A stretch of 52,726 bases of DNA from RYN-428 sp035551995. GTDB lineage: Bacteria; Planctomycetota; Phycisphaerae; Tepidisphaerales; Tepidisphaeraceae. The notes beneath the pieces are model-generated. The model did not search any database and had not been told where the DNA came from. It was given only the letters and a program-made list of their open reading frames with translations. This document shows positions 7,105-14,662 of the stretch, piece after piece (position 1 is the first letter of the stretch; each line of letters starts with the position of its first letter). The stretch spans positions 1 to 52,726 of the forward strand of contig DASZME010000070.1 of assembly GCA_035551995.1 (NCBI GenBank), given 5' to 3'. The translations under genes and the position numbers were made by a program.

Positions 7105-8778
7105 CTACCGAATCGAACGCATCTCCCCAAAATCCGGTACCGCGTTCAGCGGCAACAACGAAAATCGATATCCCGCCGGCCAATAAACAAAAAACGCCTT
7201 GCCCAGCATGAACCGCTCCGGCACGCGGCCCGACTCGACGTCGAGATGCTCGCGCGGAAGTTTAATCGGCGTATTCCAGTAACGCGCGTCGCCGCTGATG
7301 AAGGAGTTGTCTCCCATGACGAAGTATTCGCCGTCGCCGAGATGTGAAATCTTCCTGGTCGTCGCCCAAAACGGCATGGAAATCTGACGATGACTCAAAT
7401 AATAAATGTCGCGGGAGAGGACGACGTGATCGACCCGGCTTTCCTGCCGCGCCGCTTCGATCCGAACCAGCGGCCGCGCGAAGGCGCCTTGGTCGCCGGA
7501 GCCCATGTCCTCCTGATCTTCCTTCCGCCATAGCTCCGCGACGTTGGGCGAATATTGGGCGTCGGTGGTGGCGAGGATCTCTTTGCCGTCGATGCGAACC
7601 GACACGCGATAGTCCACATTGATGAGTTCAACGCGCATGGGGCGAGCGCCGGGGGGATTGGAAATCGCCGCCGACTGCAGTTCCGTCTCATCGACGATCG
7701 CGGACCGGTCCGGCGCCACCCGCTTGGCGCGAAGAAGCCGAACCGTTCCAGGCGATACCTCCGCGGTGAACAGGTCGGCGTTTTTTGAAAGCTGAAGCCG
7801 CAACGGGCCGTCGCCGGATTTACGAATGTAGTCGGCGCTGAGTTTCAAGTCGCTTACATAAAGCGGCCGCCAATCCTGATGGGCTTTATCGCGGTGTTCG
7901 GACTCATCGTAGACAAGATAATCGGTCAGCGCATGGGTATCCGGATTCGAATCGGAATTAAAAACGATGGCCCCGCTCGCGGCGGGATTGGAGAAGCCAA
8001 AGGCGCGGCTGGGAGCGCCGCTGGGCCAGGTCGACGAAACGCCGCCGTGCGTGTTCCAACCCGAGGCGGGCGATTCCTCTTCCCACGGCTGCTGCCATGG
8101 ATTATTGGCGACGCCCAGGTGCGGGATAAAATCGTTGTTAAAGATGACCCGCCACAGCGCGTCCTGAACATGGGCCGGCTTTCTTTGAATTTTGAACGCG
8201 GGCGTCTTTCCGTCGGCGGCGAGCGGGCCGTTTGCGTCGTAGGCGCCGGTATAGACGTCCCCGTCGAGGATGACGATGCTTTCCGGGCCGACACCGATCA
8301 ACCGTTTGATATAGTTGGTGCCATATTCCGGATCTTCGGGGACCAGGTTTTCCTCGTTGGGACTCTTGAAGACCACGACATCGCCGGGAACGGGCTTCTG
8401 GAAGAGATAGAGATATTTCATCACCAGAATCCGATCGCCGAAGCGAATGGGTTGCAGGGTGGTGTCCATGGAATAGCCGCAATTCGGACAATGGAAATTG
8501 ATGTCGGGCTTGGCGTCGCTGGGAAAATTCAGATCATCGCCGGCGGCATTTCGATCGCCGCGCACGCCGGCGTCAAACGTATAGCCGCAATCGGGGCATT
8601 TGAAGCGCATATGCGCCCCGTAAAGCGTCGGCGCCATCGATCCGGTCGGGATGACGTAGGCTTCGACGACAAACGCCCGGAAGATGAAAGCAAGAATAAA
8701 GGCGATGAGAATCGACTCGATGGTGTCTTTGTAATTGGCGTCGCCCTGGGCGGCGCGCGTGGCGGTGGGTTCGGGCAT
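7105..8778 (-). CDS. lepB: signal peptidase I with inserted zinc ribbon and large insertion
   Basis: A type I signal peptidase (S26) that cleaves Sec/Tat signal peptides at the outer face of the inner membrane. I start at 8778 (MPEPTATRAAQ, 557 residues); the frame continues open to 8967. One membrane helix (~20-42) precedes the catalytic Ser47 in YVIPTGSMAPTL. The Lys general base is K158 in NYIKRLIG, and the late GDN...SGDAR box is in EYFVMGDNSFISGDARYW. Two oddities: a C61-x2-C64 / C97-x2-C100 zinc ribbon lies between the Ser and Lys boxes, and ~300 residues of beta-rich, partly LamG-like sequence (about 190-490) lie between the Lys box and the GDN box. Typical bacterial enzymes are 200-350 residues. 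The catalytic residues are intact, so activity is expected. Confidence 0.93.
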   Translation of the reverse strand: MPEPTATRAAQGDANYKDTIESILIAFILAFIFRAFVVEAYVIPTGSMAPTLYGAHMRFKCPDCGYTFDAGVRGDRNAAGDDLNFPSDAKPDINFHCPNCGYSMDTTLQPIRFGDRILVMKYLYLFQKPVPGDVVVFKSPNEENLVPEDPEYGTNYIKRLIGVGPESIVILDGDVYTGAYDANGPLAADGKTPAFKIQRKPAHVQDALWRVIFNNDFIPHLGVANNPWQQPWEEESPASGWNTHGGVSSTWPSGAPSRAFGFSNPAASGAIVFNSDSNPDTHALTDYLVYDESEHRDKAHQDWRPLYVSDLKLSADYIRKSGDGPLRLQLSKNADLFTAEVSPGTVRLLRAKRVAPDRSAIVDETELQSAAISNPPGARPMRVELINVDYRVSVRIDGKEILATTDAQYSPNVAELWRKEDQEDMGSGDQGAFARPLVRIEAARQESRVDHVVLSRDIYYLSHRQISMPFWATTRKISHLGDGEYFVMGDNSFISGDARYWNTPIKLPREHLDVESGRVPERFMLGKAFFVYWPAGYRFSLLPLNAVPDFGEMRSIR

Positions 8779-9145
8779 CGAGGCATCGTATACGAAGGAG
8801 TCAAAGCCGCAAAGGCCGACGGTCGGGCGGCCCGTTAATCTTGAAATCTCTCGAATTGTGCGGCGAGCGGTGGTCGCGGAACACACCGCAAGCGGGCCGC
8901 CAGTGCGTTCGAGAGCGTTTTTCGGATTGCTGGCGCGTCTAACGTGCGAGCGAACCCGTTTCATCACCCGACGCCGGTTCTGTGGTACTCCTAAGAGCCG
9001 GATCTAAGCGTCGCGGAATCCGGCTCTTCGGAGTACCTCAGAACCGGCGTCACCACCAAGCGCTCAGCCACGCGATCGTTAACAAAACATCGCACGCGCT
9101 ACCAAACTGAAAAACGCACGAGTCACGGCGGTGAAGGCATCGGCG
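8779..9145. other. lepB upstream region with large hairpin
   Basis: The lepB frame continues open to 8967, without good evidence that it is translated. The rest of the region is dominated by the 82-bp imperfect palindrome described separately. Nothing else is recognisable. Confidence 0.4.
8970..9051. repeat. 34-bp inverted repeat (long hairpin)
   Basis: The left arm at 8970-9003 and the right arm at 9018-9051 are reverse complements over 34 bp with two mismatches, around a 14-nt loop. The arms begin GACGCCGGTTCTG and end CAGAACCGGCGTC. No T-tract follows on either strand. It lies between the ankyrin gene and lepB, both on the minus strand. It could be a strong RNA hairpin, an attenuator or a miniature element. 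Confidence 0.85.
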
Positions 9146-9850
9146 TCAGGGAGCCGCTTGCGTGGTCGTGGCCGGTCGGGTGGTCGGCGCGGTCGTCGAT
9201 GTTTTTCCTTTCGCTTCCGGCGGCTTTAGCAGATCGGCCAGTTCGGCATGCTTTTCCTGCTGGGCGAGCGCTAGCGCGGTTTCACCAAGCGAATCGTGGA
9301 CGGCGGGGTTGGCGCCGTGCCTTAACAGCGACTGGGCGATTTTAATATATCCATCACGAGCGGCGAACATAAGCGGCGTCCATCCGTGCTCGTTGGGCGT
9401 GTTCGGATTGGCGTGCCGTTGGAGAAGGAGGTTGACGGTGTCGAGCCACCCATAACTGACCGCGATTAGCAACGGCGTTGCGCCTTCGGCGTTTTGGGCT
9501 TCAAGGTTGGCGCCGTGCTTCAGGAGTATCGCGGCGGCCGGGCCGCTGCCGTAATGGGCGGCGATGTGGACGGCGGTGTCGCCGTCGATGTCGGTGAGAT
9601 TTGGGTTGGCGCCGTGAGAGAGCAGCCATTCCACCGCCGTCGTGTTGCCATGCTCGGTTGCCACCATCAGCGGCGTGGCGCCGGCCTTGGATCGCCCATT
9701 GATGTCGCTTCCACCGGAGGCGGCCCGCTCGAGATCGGCGGTGAGCCCGGTTCTGGCGCCGGCGTGGTAAGCGTTTTCAGTTGTGCCGCACCCGCAGAGG
9801 CCAGCAAGGACAAGCGATAAAATGACGATAATCGTTCGCAGGTTGTTCAT
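9146..9850 (-). CDS. ankyrin-repeat lipoprotein
   Basis: A 234-residue protein. The start at 9850 (MNNLRTIIVILSLVLAGLCGCG) gives a lipoprotein-type signal with a plausible lipobox LCGC; the frame is open upstream to 9961 but the extension looks unrelated. Five ankyrin repeats follow, each with the G-TPL--A---G------LL--GA-- pattern (for example GATPLMVATEHGNTTAVEWLLSHGANPN), then a Pro/Thr/Ala-rich tail. Ankyrin repeats are protein-binding scaffolds. A lipid-anchored envelope adaptor is the most that can be said. Partner unknown. Confidence 0.88.
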   Translation of the reverse strand: MNNLRTIIVILSLVLAGLCGCGTTENAYHAGARTGLTADLERAASGGSDINGRSKAGATPLMVATEHGNTTAVEWLLSHGANPNLTDIDGDTAVHIAAHYGSGPAAAILLKHGANLEAQNAEGATPLLIAVSYGWLDTVNLLLQRHANPNTPNEHGWTPLMFAARDGYIKIAQSLLRHGANPAVHDSLGETALALAQQEKHAELADLLKPPEAKGKTSTTAPTTRPATTTQAAP

Positions 9851-9975
9851 GTCTGCTTCGCATTGTAAACGCACAGCCAGAATACTCGACTGGAAAAACG
9901 AAAACCGTACGCCTTGATGACGGGCGCCCTTCGAAAAAAACCATACGGCCGAGTTAGCCAAATAACTTATTCATT

Positions 9976-10425
9976 TCATTGCTCCGCATCATCCACGTCG
10001 TCCTCAACATCCACGTCCAGCTCCTCCTGCGGCACTTCGACAGCTCTGATTGTATCGTGATGGCTGATGTCCCAGTGCTCCATGTGTTTGTAGACGATAA
10101 CGCGACCCTCGAGCAGATCGCCATGCTTGCGGCAAAAGAGTTCGAGTTGATCGCGGTGGGCGATGAGCTCCACGCATAAATTGAGCATTTGATTGGGCAA
10201 TTCCTGGTTATTCGACTGCACTTTGCCATTGCCGCTGTACCCGTAGTGTGTGTGGTGCGCGGCGGCGTTGAGGATGCCGTCGACTTTCGCCGCGTCGATG
10301 ATCTCCTGGTACAAGGGCTTGGAGAACATGCCCTTGAATCCCATCCCCTTGCGTTTCTCGCCGGGCGTCATGTAGATGCGGACTTGTCCGATTTCACGTG
10401 CGCTGACTTTGTGCCGATGCGGCAT
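9976..10425 (-). CDS. possible internally initiated DUF190-like protein
   Basis: This lies in frame inside the ClC fusion. The ATG at 10425 (residue 520 of the long protein) is preceded by GGAGGA at 10437-10432 with 6-nt spacing, the best ribosome-binding site in this cluster. It would yield a 149-residue soluble protein identical to the C-terminal domain. Either the two genes were fused recently and the old start signal persists, or both forms are made. Inferred from sequence only. Confidence 0.45.
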   Translation of the reverse strand: MPHRHKVSAREIGQVRIYMTPGEKRKGMGFKGMFSKPLYQEIIDAAKVDGILNAAAHHTHYGYSGNGKVQSNNQELPNQMLNLCVELIAHRDQLELFCRKHGDLLEGRVIVYKHMEHWDISHHDTIRAVEVPQEELDVDVEDDVDDAEQ

Positions 10426-11982
10426 GTCGTTTCCTCCAGTGGTAGATGGTTCGCTCTTATAGGTTGGGGTGTCCAGTTCGACCGAATGCGATTCGCTAAT
10501 TTCCCGGTCATGCTCGGCGCCGTCGCCATTTCTGTCATTGCCGGACGGATCGATGGGGTTCCGCAGGCCGCCGCCCAGATTCGAAAACAGCCCAGCGCCC
10601 AGACCCGGCTGCATCTCCCGCACAGTCCTAAGCGATGAGTCGGGAGGCAGGTCGGGCGAAAAAATCTTCGGCGATCCAATCCGCTGAGACAGGTAGATTC
10701 CCGAGTGGCCGCTGAGCAGGTACGATAGGAAACAGGCGACCGCCACATAAACGATGAAGCCCGAATGCACCATATCGGACTGACCTGTCGCGAACAGCTC
10801 AATGCCCATAATTGTGCAGGCCAGCGGTGTGTTGGTTGCTCCCGCGAAGACGCCGACAAGACCAAGTCCCGCGAATAGATCCACCGGAGCGCCGAGCAAC
10901 CGTCCCATCGTATTACCCAGCGCGGCGCCCACAAAAAACAGCGGCGTCACTTCGCCGCCCTTGAATCCGCTGCTCAGCGTGACGCCGGTAAATAGGATCT
11001 TCCACCACCAACTCCAATACGTCGCCCCGCCGGCGTGGAACGCCGAGACAATGGTCACCTGATTGACGTGATGCGGATCGGCCACCACGCCTAAACCGAG
11101 AAAATCGGGACCAACCAAAAACGCCAACGCAATGACGAGTACGCCCCCCAGAGCCGGTCGAAATGCCGGCCACGGCATGATCCATTTGTAGATTCGATGA
11201 AGACTGTGGGCCAACTCTGCGAATACAACGCTGGCGAGGCCGAACGCAACCGAAGCGAGGGCGACTTTCCCCAAGAGCGCAAGATTCAGCCCCGGTATGT
11301 CATGCACAAGACCCATTCGAATAACAGTCCCAATGTAGTAGTGCGTATGGTGAATGCCCCACGCGGCGGTGACGTTGTCGCCGACCACGCTGGCGATCAA
11401 ACAGGGGATCATGGATTGAAAACTCACCAATCCGATCGCCAGCACCTCGACGGCAAATATAGCGCCGGTCAACGGCGTGCCAAAGACCGCCCCAAACCCG
11501 GCCGCCACGCCCGCCATCAGTAAGGTGCGCGTGTCGATTGGACTGAGCTTGAGCCACCGCCCGATGGTGCTGGCGATGCTGCCGCCCATTTGCACGGCCG
11601 TTCCTTCGCGTCCGGCCGATCCGCCGAAAAGGTGTGTGACGACGGTGCCGATCAGTACCAGCGGCGCCATTCGGCTCGGCACGCCGCCGCCCGGCTCATG
11701 GATCTGCTCCATGATGAGGTTGTTTCCACCCTCGACCGACTTTCCAAAAAGTTGGTAAACCAACCCGATGCCAATACCGCCGACCGGAAGCAAAAATAGC
11801 AGCCACGGAATTCCATTGCCCATGTCCGTTGACCACCGGATCTGGGTTGCCCGGTCCAGCGCCCAAAGAAATAACGCGACGGCGGAGCCGACCACAATCC
11901 CAAGAGGGATCGCGATCAGCAGCCACTTCAACACATGGCTTGCCAGCGCCGCATGTTCACGCGGATTCCAACGAAAGGGCAT
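9976..11982 (-). CDS. ClC channel/antiporter (fluoride-type) fused to DUF190-like domain
   Basis: A 668-residue protein. Residues ~15-440 form a ClC transporter core with many membrane helices. The gating-glutamate motif is GSAGREGTAVQMGGS. VEGGNN and GFKGGEVTPLFF replace the chloride-type motifs, which fits the fluoride-selective CLC-F branch (from family knowledge; branch assignment moderate). Residues ~440-515 are a hydrophilic linker. Residues 520-668 (MPHRHKVSAREIGQVRIYM...) resemble DUF190, a small PII-like fold. The linker contains a perfect Shine-Dalgarno just before M520, so a separate DUF190 product may also be made. The neighbours crcB and a tandem DUF190 gene on the same strand support fluoride export. 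Confidence 0.88.
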   Translation of the reverse strand: MPFRWNPREHAALASHVLKWLLIAIPLGIVVGSAVALFLWALDRATQIRWSTDMGNGIPWLLFLLPVGGIGIGLVYQLFGKSVEGGNNLIMEQIHEPGGGVPSRMAPLVLIGTVVTHLFGGSAGREGTAVQMGGSIASTIGRWLKLSPIDTRTLLMAGVAAGFGAVFGTPLTGAIFAVEVLAIGLVSFQSMIPCLIASVVGDNVTAAWGIHHTHYYIGTVIRMGLVHDIPGLNLALLGKVALASVAFGLASVVFAELAHSLHRIYKWIMPWPAFRPALGGVLVIALAFLVGPDFLGLGVVADPHHVNQVTIVSAFHAGGATYWSWWWKILFTGVTLSSGFKGGEVTPLFFVGAALGNTMGRLLGAPVDLFAGLGLVGVFAGATNTPLACTIMGIELFATGQSDMVHSGFIVYVAVACFLSYLLSGHSGIYLSQRIGSPKIFSPDLPPDSSLRTVREMQPGLGAGLFSNLGGGLRNPIDPSGNDRNGDGAEHDREISESHSVELDTPTYKSEPSTTGGNDMPHRHKVSAREIGQVRIYMTPGEKRKGMGFKGMFSKPLYQEIIDAAKVDGILNAAAHHTHYGYSGNGKVQSNNQELPNQMLNLCVELIAHRDQLELFCRKHGDLLEGRVIVYKHMEHWDISHHDTIRAVEVPQEELDVDVEDDVDDAEQ

Positions 11983-12268
11983 TTCGGCTCCTTGCGAGTC
12001 AAAAGCGTCGGACTGGTTTTAGCAGGATGTCGGAAGATTCCGAGAGAGGCGGAATTTGCATCGCCGCGCGCGGTCTCCTACGAACATCGTCGTAGGAGTT
12101 ATTAGCACGGCTGCCGAATCAAAAGAATCGAGCAGTTTAGCGGTTCCGGCGAACTCCATCGCCTTAAAATGACGAAGGCAAGTTAACGATGGGAAGATTG
12201 CATTGTCAAGACCCGAAACGAATTTCTCGCCGCCGATTGCCCCAGTTATCGCGACTTTGTTCGCTGAC

Positions 12269-12397
12269 GCCAAAGTCGCCATCGATCAGTTGAAGGCGGA
12301 CTTGATCGTGATGGGACACAGAGGGGGAAGCCGAATGCTCGAACGGCTCCTTGTATCCTTTTCCAAGCGGGCGCTCAGCTATACTCCGTGGCCGTTC
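12269..12397 (+). pseudogene. remnant of a universal stress protein (UspA) gene
   Basis: About 43 codons resemble the UspA C terminus: AKVAIDQLKADLIVMGHRGG, then SRMLERLLVSFSKRALSYTPWPF. In intact Usp proteins this is (A/E)ADLIVMGxRGxxxxxxLLxGS(V/I)xxxVxxxxPxPV. The conserved glycine of GS is V here and the final 'CPVL' is WPF. A same-frame segment near 12080 (TNIVVGVISTAAES) faintly recalls the Usp N terminus but is cut off by a TGA. No intact gene can be built. Confidence 0.5.
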
Positions 12398-12420
12398 GGA
12401 TCACACGAAGGCCAAACGAT

Positions 12421-12801
12421 TCATGCTCGATGGCCAAGGATAATTCCCAGCCGAACCGCCAACAAACCAAGCATCAGGCTCACGAGCAGATTTAAGATCG
12501 CTTCGAGCCCCGCCCCGTCATCCACGAGTCGATTGGATTCAAACATGAACGTCGAGAACGTCGTGTACGCGCCGACAAAACCCGCCCCGATCGAAAGGCG
12601 GATCGTATCGGACAGGGAATAACGCTCGGTCGCGACAGTAAGGAACCAACCAAGGAACATGCTGCCGCTCACATTGATGAACAGCGTGCCGAGCGGAAAT
12701 CTCCAACCCAGGCGACCAAAAAGCGTCGCCACGACGACACGGGTGATCGCGCCGATAAACCCCGCCGTGCCGATCATCAGGTATCGTGACAGAAACTTCA
12801 T
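12421..12801 (-). CDS. crcB: CrcB/FluC fluoride channel
   Basis: A 126-residue, four-helix membrane protein. The start at 12801 (MKFLSRYLMIG) has GGAGAG upstream; the frame is open upstream to 12948 but without a signal. Family marks are GAITRVVV near residue 20, TLFINVSGSMFLGW in helix 2, and the GFVGAYTTFSTF motif of the FluC pore. FluC works as a dual-topology dimer that lets fluoride leave the cell down its gradient. It lies 97 bp downstream of the tandem DUF190 gene and upstream of the ClC(F)-DUF190 gene, all on the minus strand. Confidence 0.95.
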   Translation of the reverse strand: MKFLSRYLMIGTAGFIGAITRVVVATLFGRLGWRFPLGTLFINVSGSMFLGWFLTVATERYSLSDTIRLSIGAGFVGAYTTFSTFMFESNRLVDDGAGLEAILNLLVSLMLGLLAVRLGIILGHRA

Positions 12802-12898
12802 CCCGCTCTCCTTCTCTCCGGCGCCAGACGAGAAACCAGGCAAGCGACTCAAGCTGCCAGGCTTCGCATAAAGAACTTCCGGCGGCTCCTTCATCGAA

Positions 12899-13693
12899 TC
12901 ATGCCATCGAATCCGGACTGCCTGGCGGAGTCGACGGAGCCTCGGCACGGTTGTGCCTGTACATCAAAATGACCACATACTCCATCGTAATCATCCCTTC
13001 CTGCACCATCGTCTCAAGGTGTGGTTGCAGCAACCGGATATTTTCTTCGGTGTCGACGATCTCAATGACCACCGGCAGATCGGTGGACATTTCAAGAAGG
13101 CTTGATTTATGCACGACACTGTTGGCGCCAAAACCTTCGCTGCCGCGAAGAACCGTAGCGCCGGCCAAGCCCAAATCTCGCGCCTTTTGTACAATGGCTT
13201 CGTACAGCGGCTTATGTTCGGCCTTGTCCGCTTCGCCGATGAATATGCGCAGAAGAACGCCGCGTTCATTGATTTTCATATGGCTCCCGGGTTCGATATG
13301 AGGCGTCGTCGAAAGCGGCTTTAACTCTCCCGCAAGATCCAATTTCGCCGGGCGATGGGCATTCTTGCCGCGATACATGACGACCGCCGCGCGCTCCAGC
13401 GTCACCATTCCTCCGACCATGACCTCGTCGAGTGGGCCGCGAACAAATTCCGCGATTTTCGGGCCGCTGTCGACAATTTCGACAACGACGGGAACATGCT
13501 CGACGAGCGACCATGGGGAAGTCTTGAGAATACCGTGATAACCCACCCCCAGGATGCCGCGCAGGACAGTCACGCCGGCCAATTTTTCGTGCCGCGCGGC
13601 TTGCACGATTCTTTCGTAGGTTGGCGTGTGTGGACTTCGATCAGCGCTTTGCAGATAAATTCTCAGGAGAACCATTTCGCCGAGCAAACTCAT
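12899..13693 (-). CDS. protein with two tandem DUF190 domains
   Basis: A 264-residue soluble protein with an internal duplication. Repeat 1 (~8-110: VLLRIYLQSADRSPHTPTYE...GVTVLRGILGVGYHG...VPVVVEIVDSGPKI) and repeat 2 (~145-250: VLLRIFIGEADKAEHKPLYE...GATVLRGSEGFGAN...LPVVIEIVDTEENI) are obvious copies. Both show the DUF190 hallmarks: LRIY, PLYE, GLAGATVLRG and VVIEIVD. DUF190 is a small ferredoxin/PII-like fold often encoded next to crcB, and a regulatory or chaperone role for fluoride export has been proposed but is not settled. A frame-overlapping Pro/Ser tail follows repeat 2. Confidence 0.93.
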   Translation of the reverse strand: MSLLGEMVLLRIYLQSADRSPHTPTYERIVQAARHEKLAGVTVLRGILGVGYHGILKTSPWSLVEHVPVVVEIVDSGPKIAEFVRGPLDEVMVGGMVTLERAAVVMYRGKNAHRPAKLDLAGELKPLSTTPHIEPGSHMKINERGVLLRIFIGEADKAEHKPLYEAIVQKARDLGLAGATVLRGSEGFGANSVVHKSSLLEMSTDLPVVIEIVDTEENIRLLQPHLETMVQEGMITMEYVVILMYRHNRAEAPSTPPGSPDSMA

Positions 13694-13818
13694 ACGTCCC
13701 TCGCTTTCGATCGCGCCATTTTAATCTTCGGCCGCCGCTTGCGATCGTCTCCCCGCACGAAAAAAACCTGCCGGGGCTTGCGGCCCATGAAGCAGCGGCC
13801 CGCCGTGGAAATGCGTTC

Positions 13819-14064
13819 TTATCCCCCACTCACCGGCGGAAGAAACGCCACCTCGTCGCCGTCATTCAATTCCGCGTCGGCCGGCGCATACGCCTGATTG
13901 ACGGCAAACGCCGTCCGCGACATCAGATCGCCGAGCTGCGGATATTGGCGCAGCAGCGCCGCTTTCGCGGCCGCGACGGTGGCGTCGGCGGGTAGATCAA
14001 GCGCCATCGACGAAATGCCGGCGCGCTCGCGCAGGATCGCAAAGAGACGAATGGTGATCTTCAT
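13819..14064 (-). CDS. moaD: MoaD-like molybdopterin synthase small subunit
   Basis: An 81-residue ubiquitin-like protein. The start at 14064 gives MKITIRLFAILRERAG, the standard first strand and loop; it ends in PPVSGG, the Gly-Gly tail that is thiocarboxylated to deliver sulfur in molybdopterin synthesis. EVAFLPPVSGG is the family C terminus. No moaE or other moa gene is in the window, so either the pathway is elsewhere or this is a MoaD-like sulfur carrier. It starts 7 nt after the O-methyltransferase stop and is probably co-transcribed with it. Confidence 0.9.
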   Translation of the reverse strand: MKITIRLFAILRERAGISSMALDLPADATVAAAKAALLRQYPQLGDLMSRTAFAVNQAYAPADAELNDGDEVAFLPPVSGG

Positions 14065-14071
14065 GAACTTT

Positions 14072-14650
14072 TCAAACGGCCGCCGAGAGCTTGGTGGTCC
14101 ACTCGACGCCGTTGCCGATCGGGATGTCGATGCTCGTAGCGCCCGCGAAGGCGCGGGTGAATCCGACATAGTCGGCTAACTCGTCGGGGTGCGTTTTGGT
14201 ATTGTCCGTAAGGACCGAACCGCCGACGCGAAGCTTGGGCCAGATCAGCTCGAAATATTGCCGCGAGAGTTGTTTGTCCGAACCGTCGATGAAGGCGATG
14301 TCGATCGGGCCGGCGATCTTCGGAAGTTCGGCCATCGCGTCGCCCAGATGATTGACGACCTGATTGGCCACGCCGGCTCGCTCGAAATGTTTGCGAGAGG
14401 CGTCAAACTTCTTTTGGCTGATGTCGATGGTGTGGAGAATGCCGCCGGTCCGCTGGAGGGCGGCCGACCAGAACAAGCCGCTGAAACCATAGCTGGTGCC
14501 GACTTCGACGATCAGTTTCGCCCCGGTGGCCAGCGCGATCTGGTAAAGAAATTCACCCTCGATTCGCGGAATCTGCCAGGTGTCGTCGAGGGTTTTTCTA
14601 AGCGCGTCCACTTCCTCGATCAGGGCCGAAAGCTGGGAACTTACACGCAT
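14072..14650 (-). CDS. SAM-dependent O-methyltransferase
   Basis: A 192-residue class I methyltransferase of the O-methyltransferase_3/24 type. Motif I is LIVEVGTSYGFSGL (~46-59), and HTIDISQKKFDASRKHFERAG carries the acidic residue that binds the SAM ribose. AFIDGSDKQLSRQYFELIWPKLRVGGSVLTDN is the motif IV-V region with the metal-binding aspartate typical of catechol-type enzymes. Substrate unknown. It begins 12 nt after lpxI and is followed 7 nt later by moaD, so the three form a probable operon. A CGGAGC sits upstream of the ATG at 14650. Confidence 0.88.
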   Translation of the reverse strand: MRVSSQLSALIEEVDALRKTLDDTWQIPRIEGEFLYQIALATGAKLIVEVGTSYGFSGLFWSAALQRTGGILHTIDISQKKFDASRKHFERAGVANQVVNHLGDAMAELPKIAGPIDIAFIDGSDKQLSRQYFELIWPKLRVGGSVLTDNTKTHPDELADYVGFTRAFAGATSIDIPIGNGVEWTTKLSAAV

Positions 14651-14662
14651 TATTGCTCCGGT

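Noticed and set aside
13694..13818. Fluoride riboswitch upstream of the tandem DUF190 gene
   Set aside because: I looked for the GGCGATGG..TTCGCC-type core and pseudoknot here and upstream of the ClC gene, and saw neither. A covariance search would be needed to exclude a divergent one.
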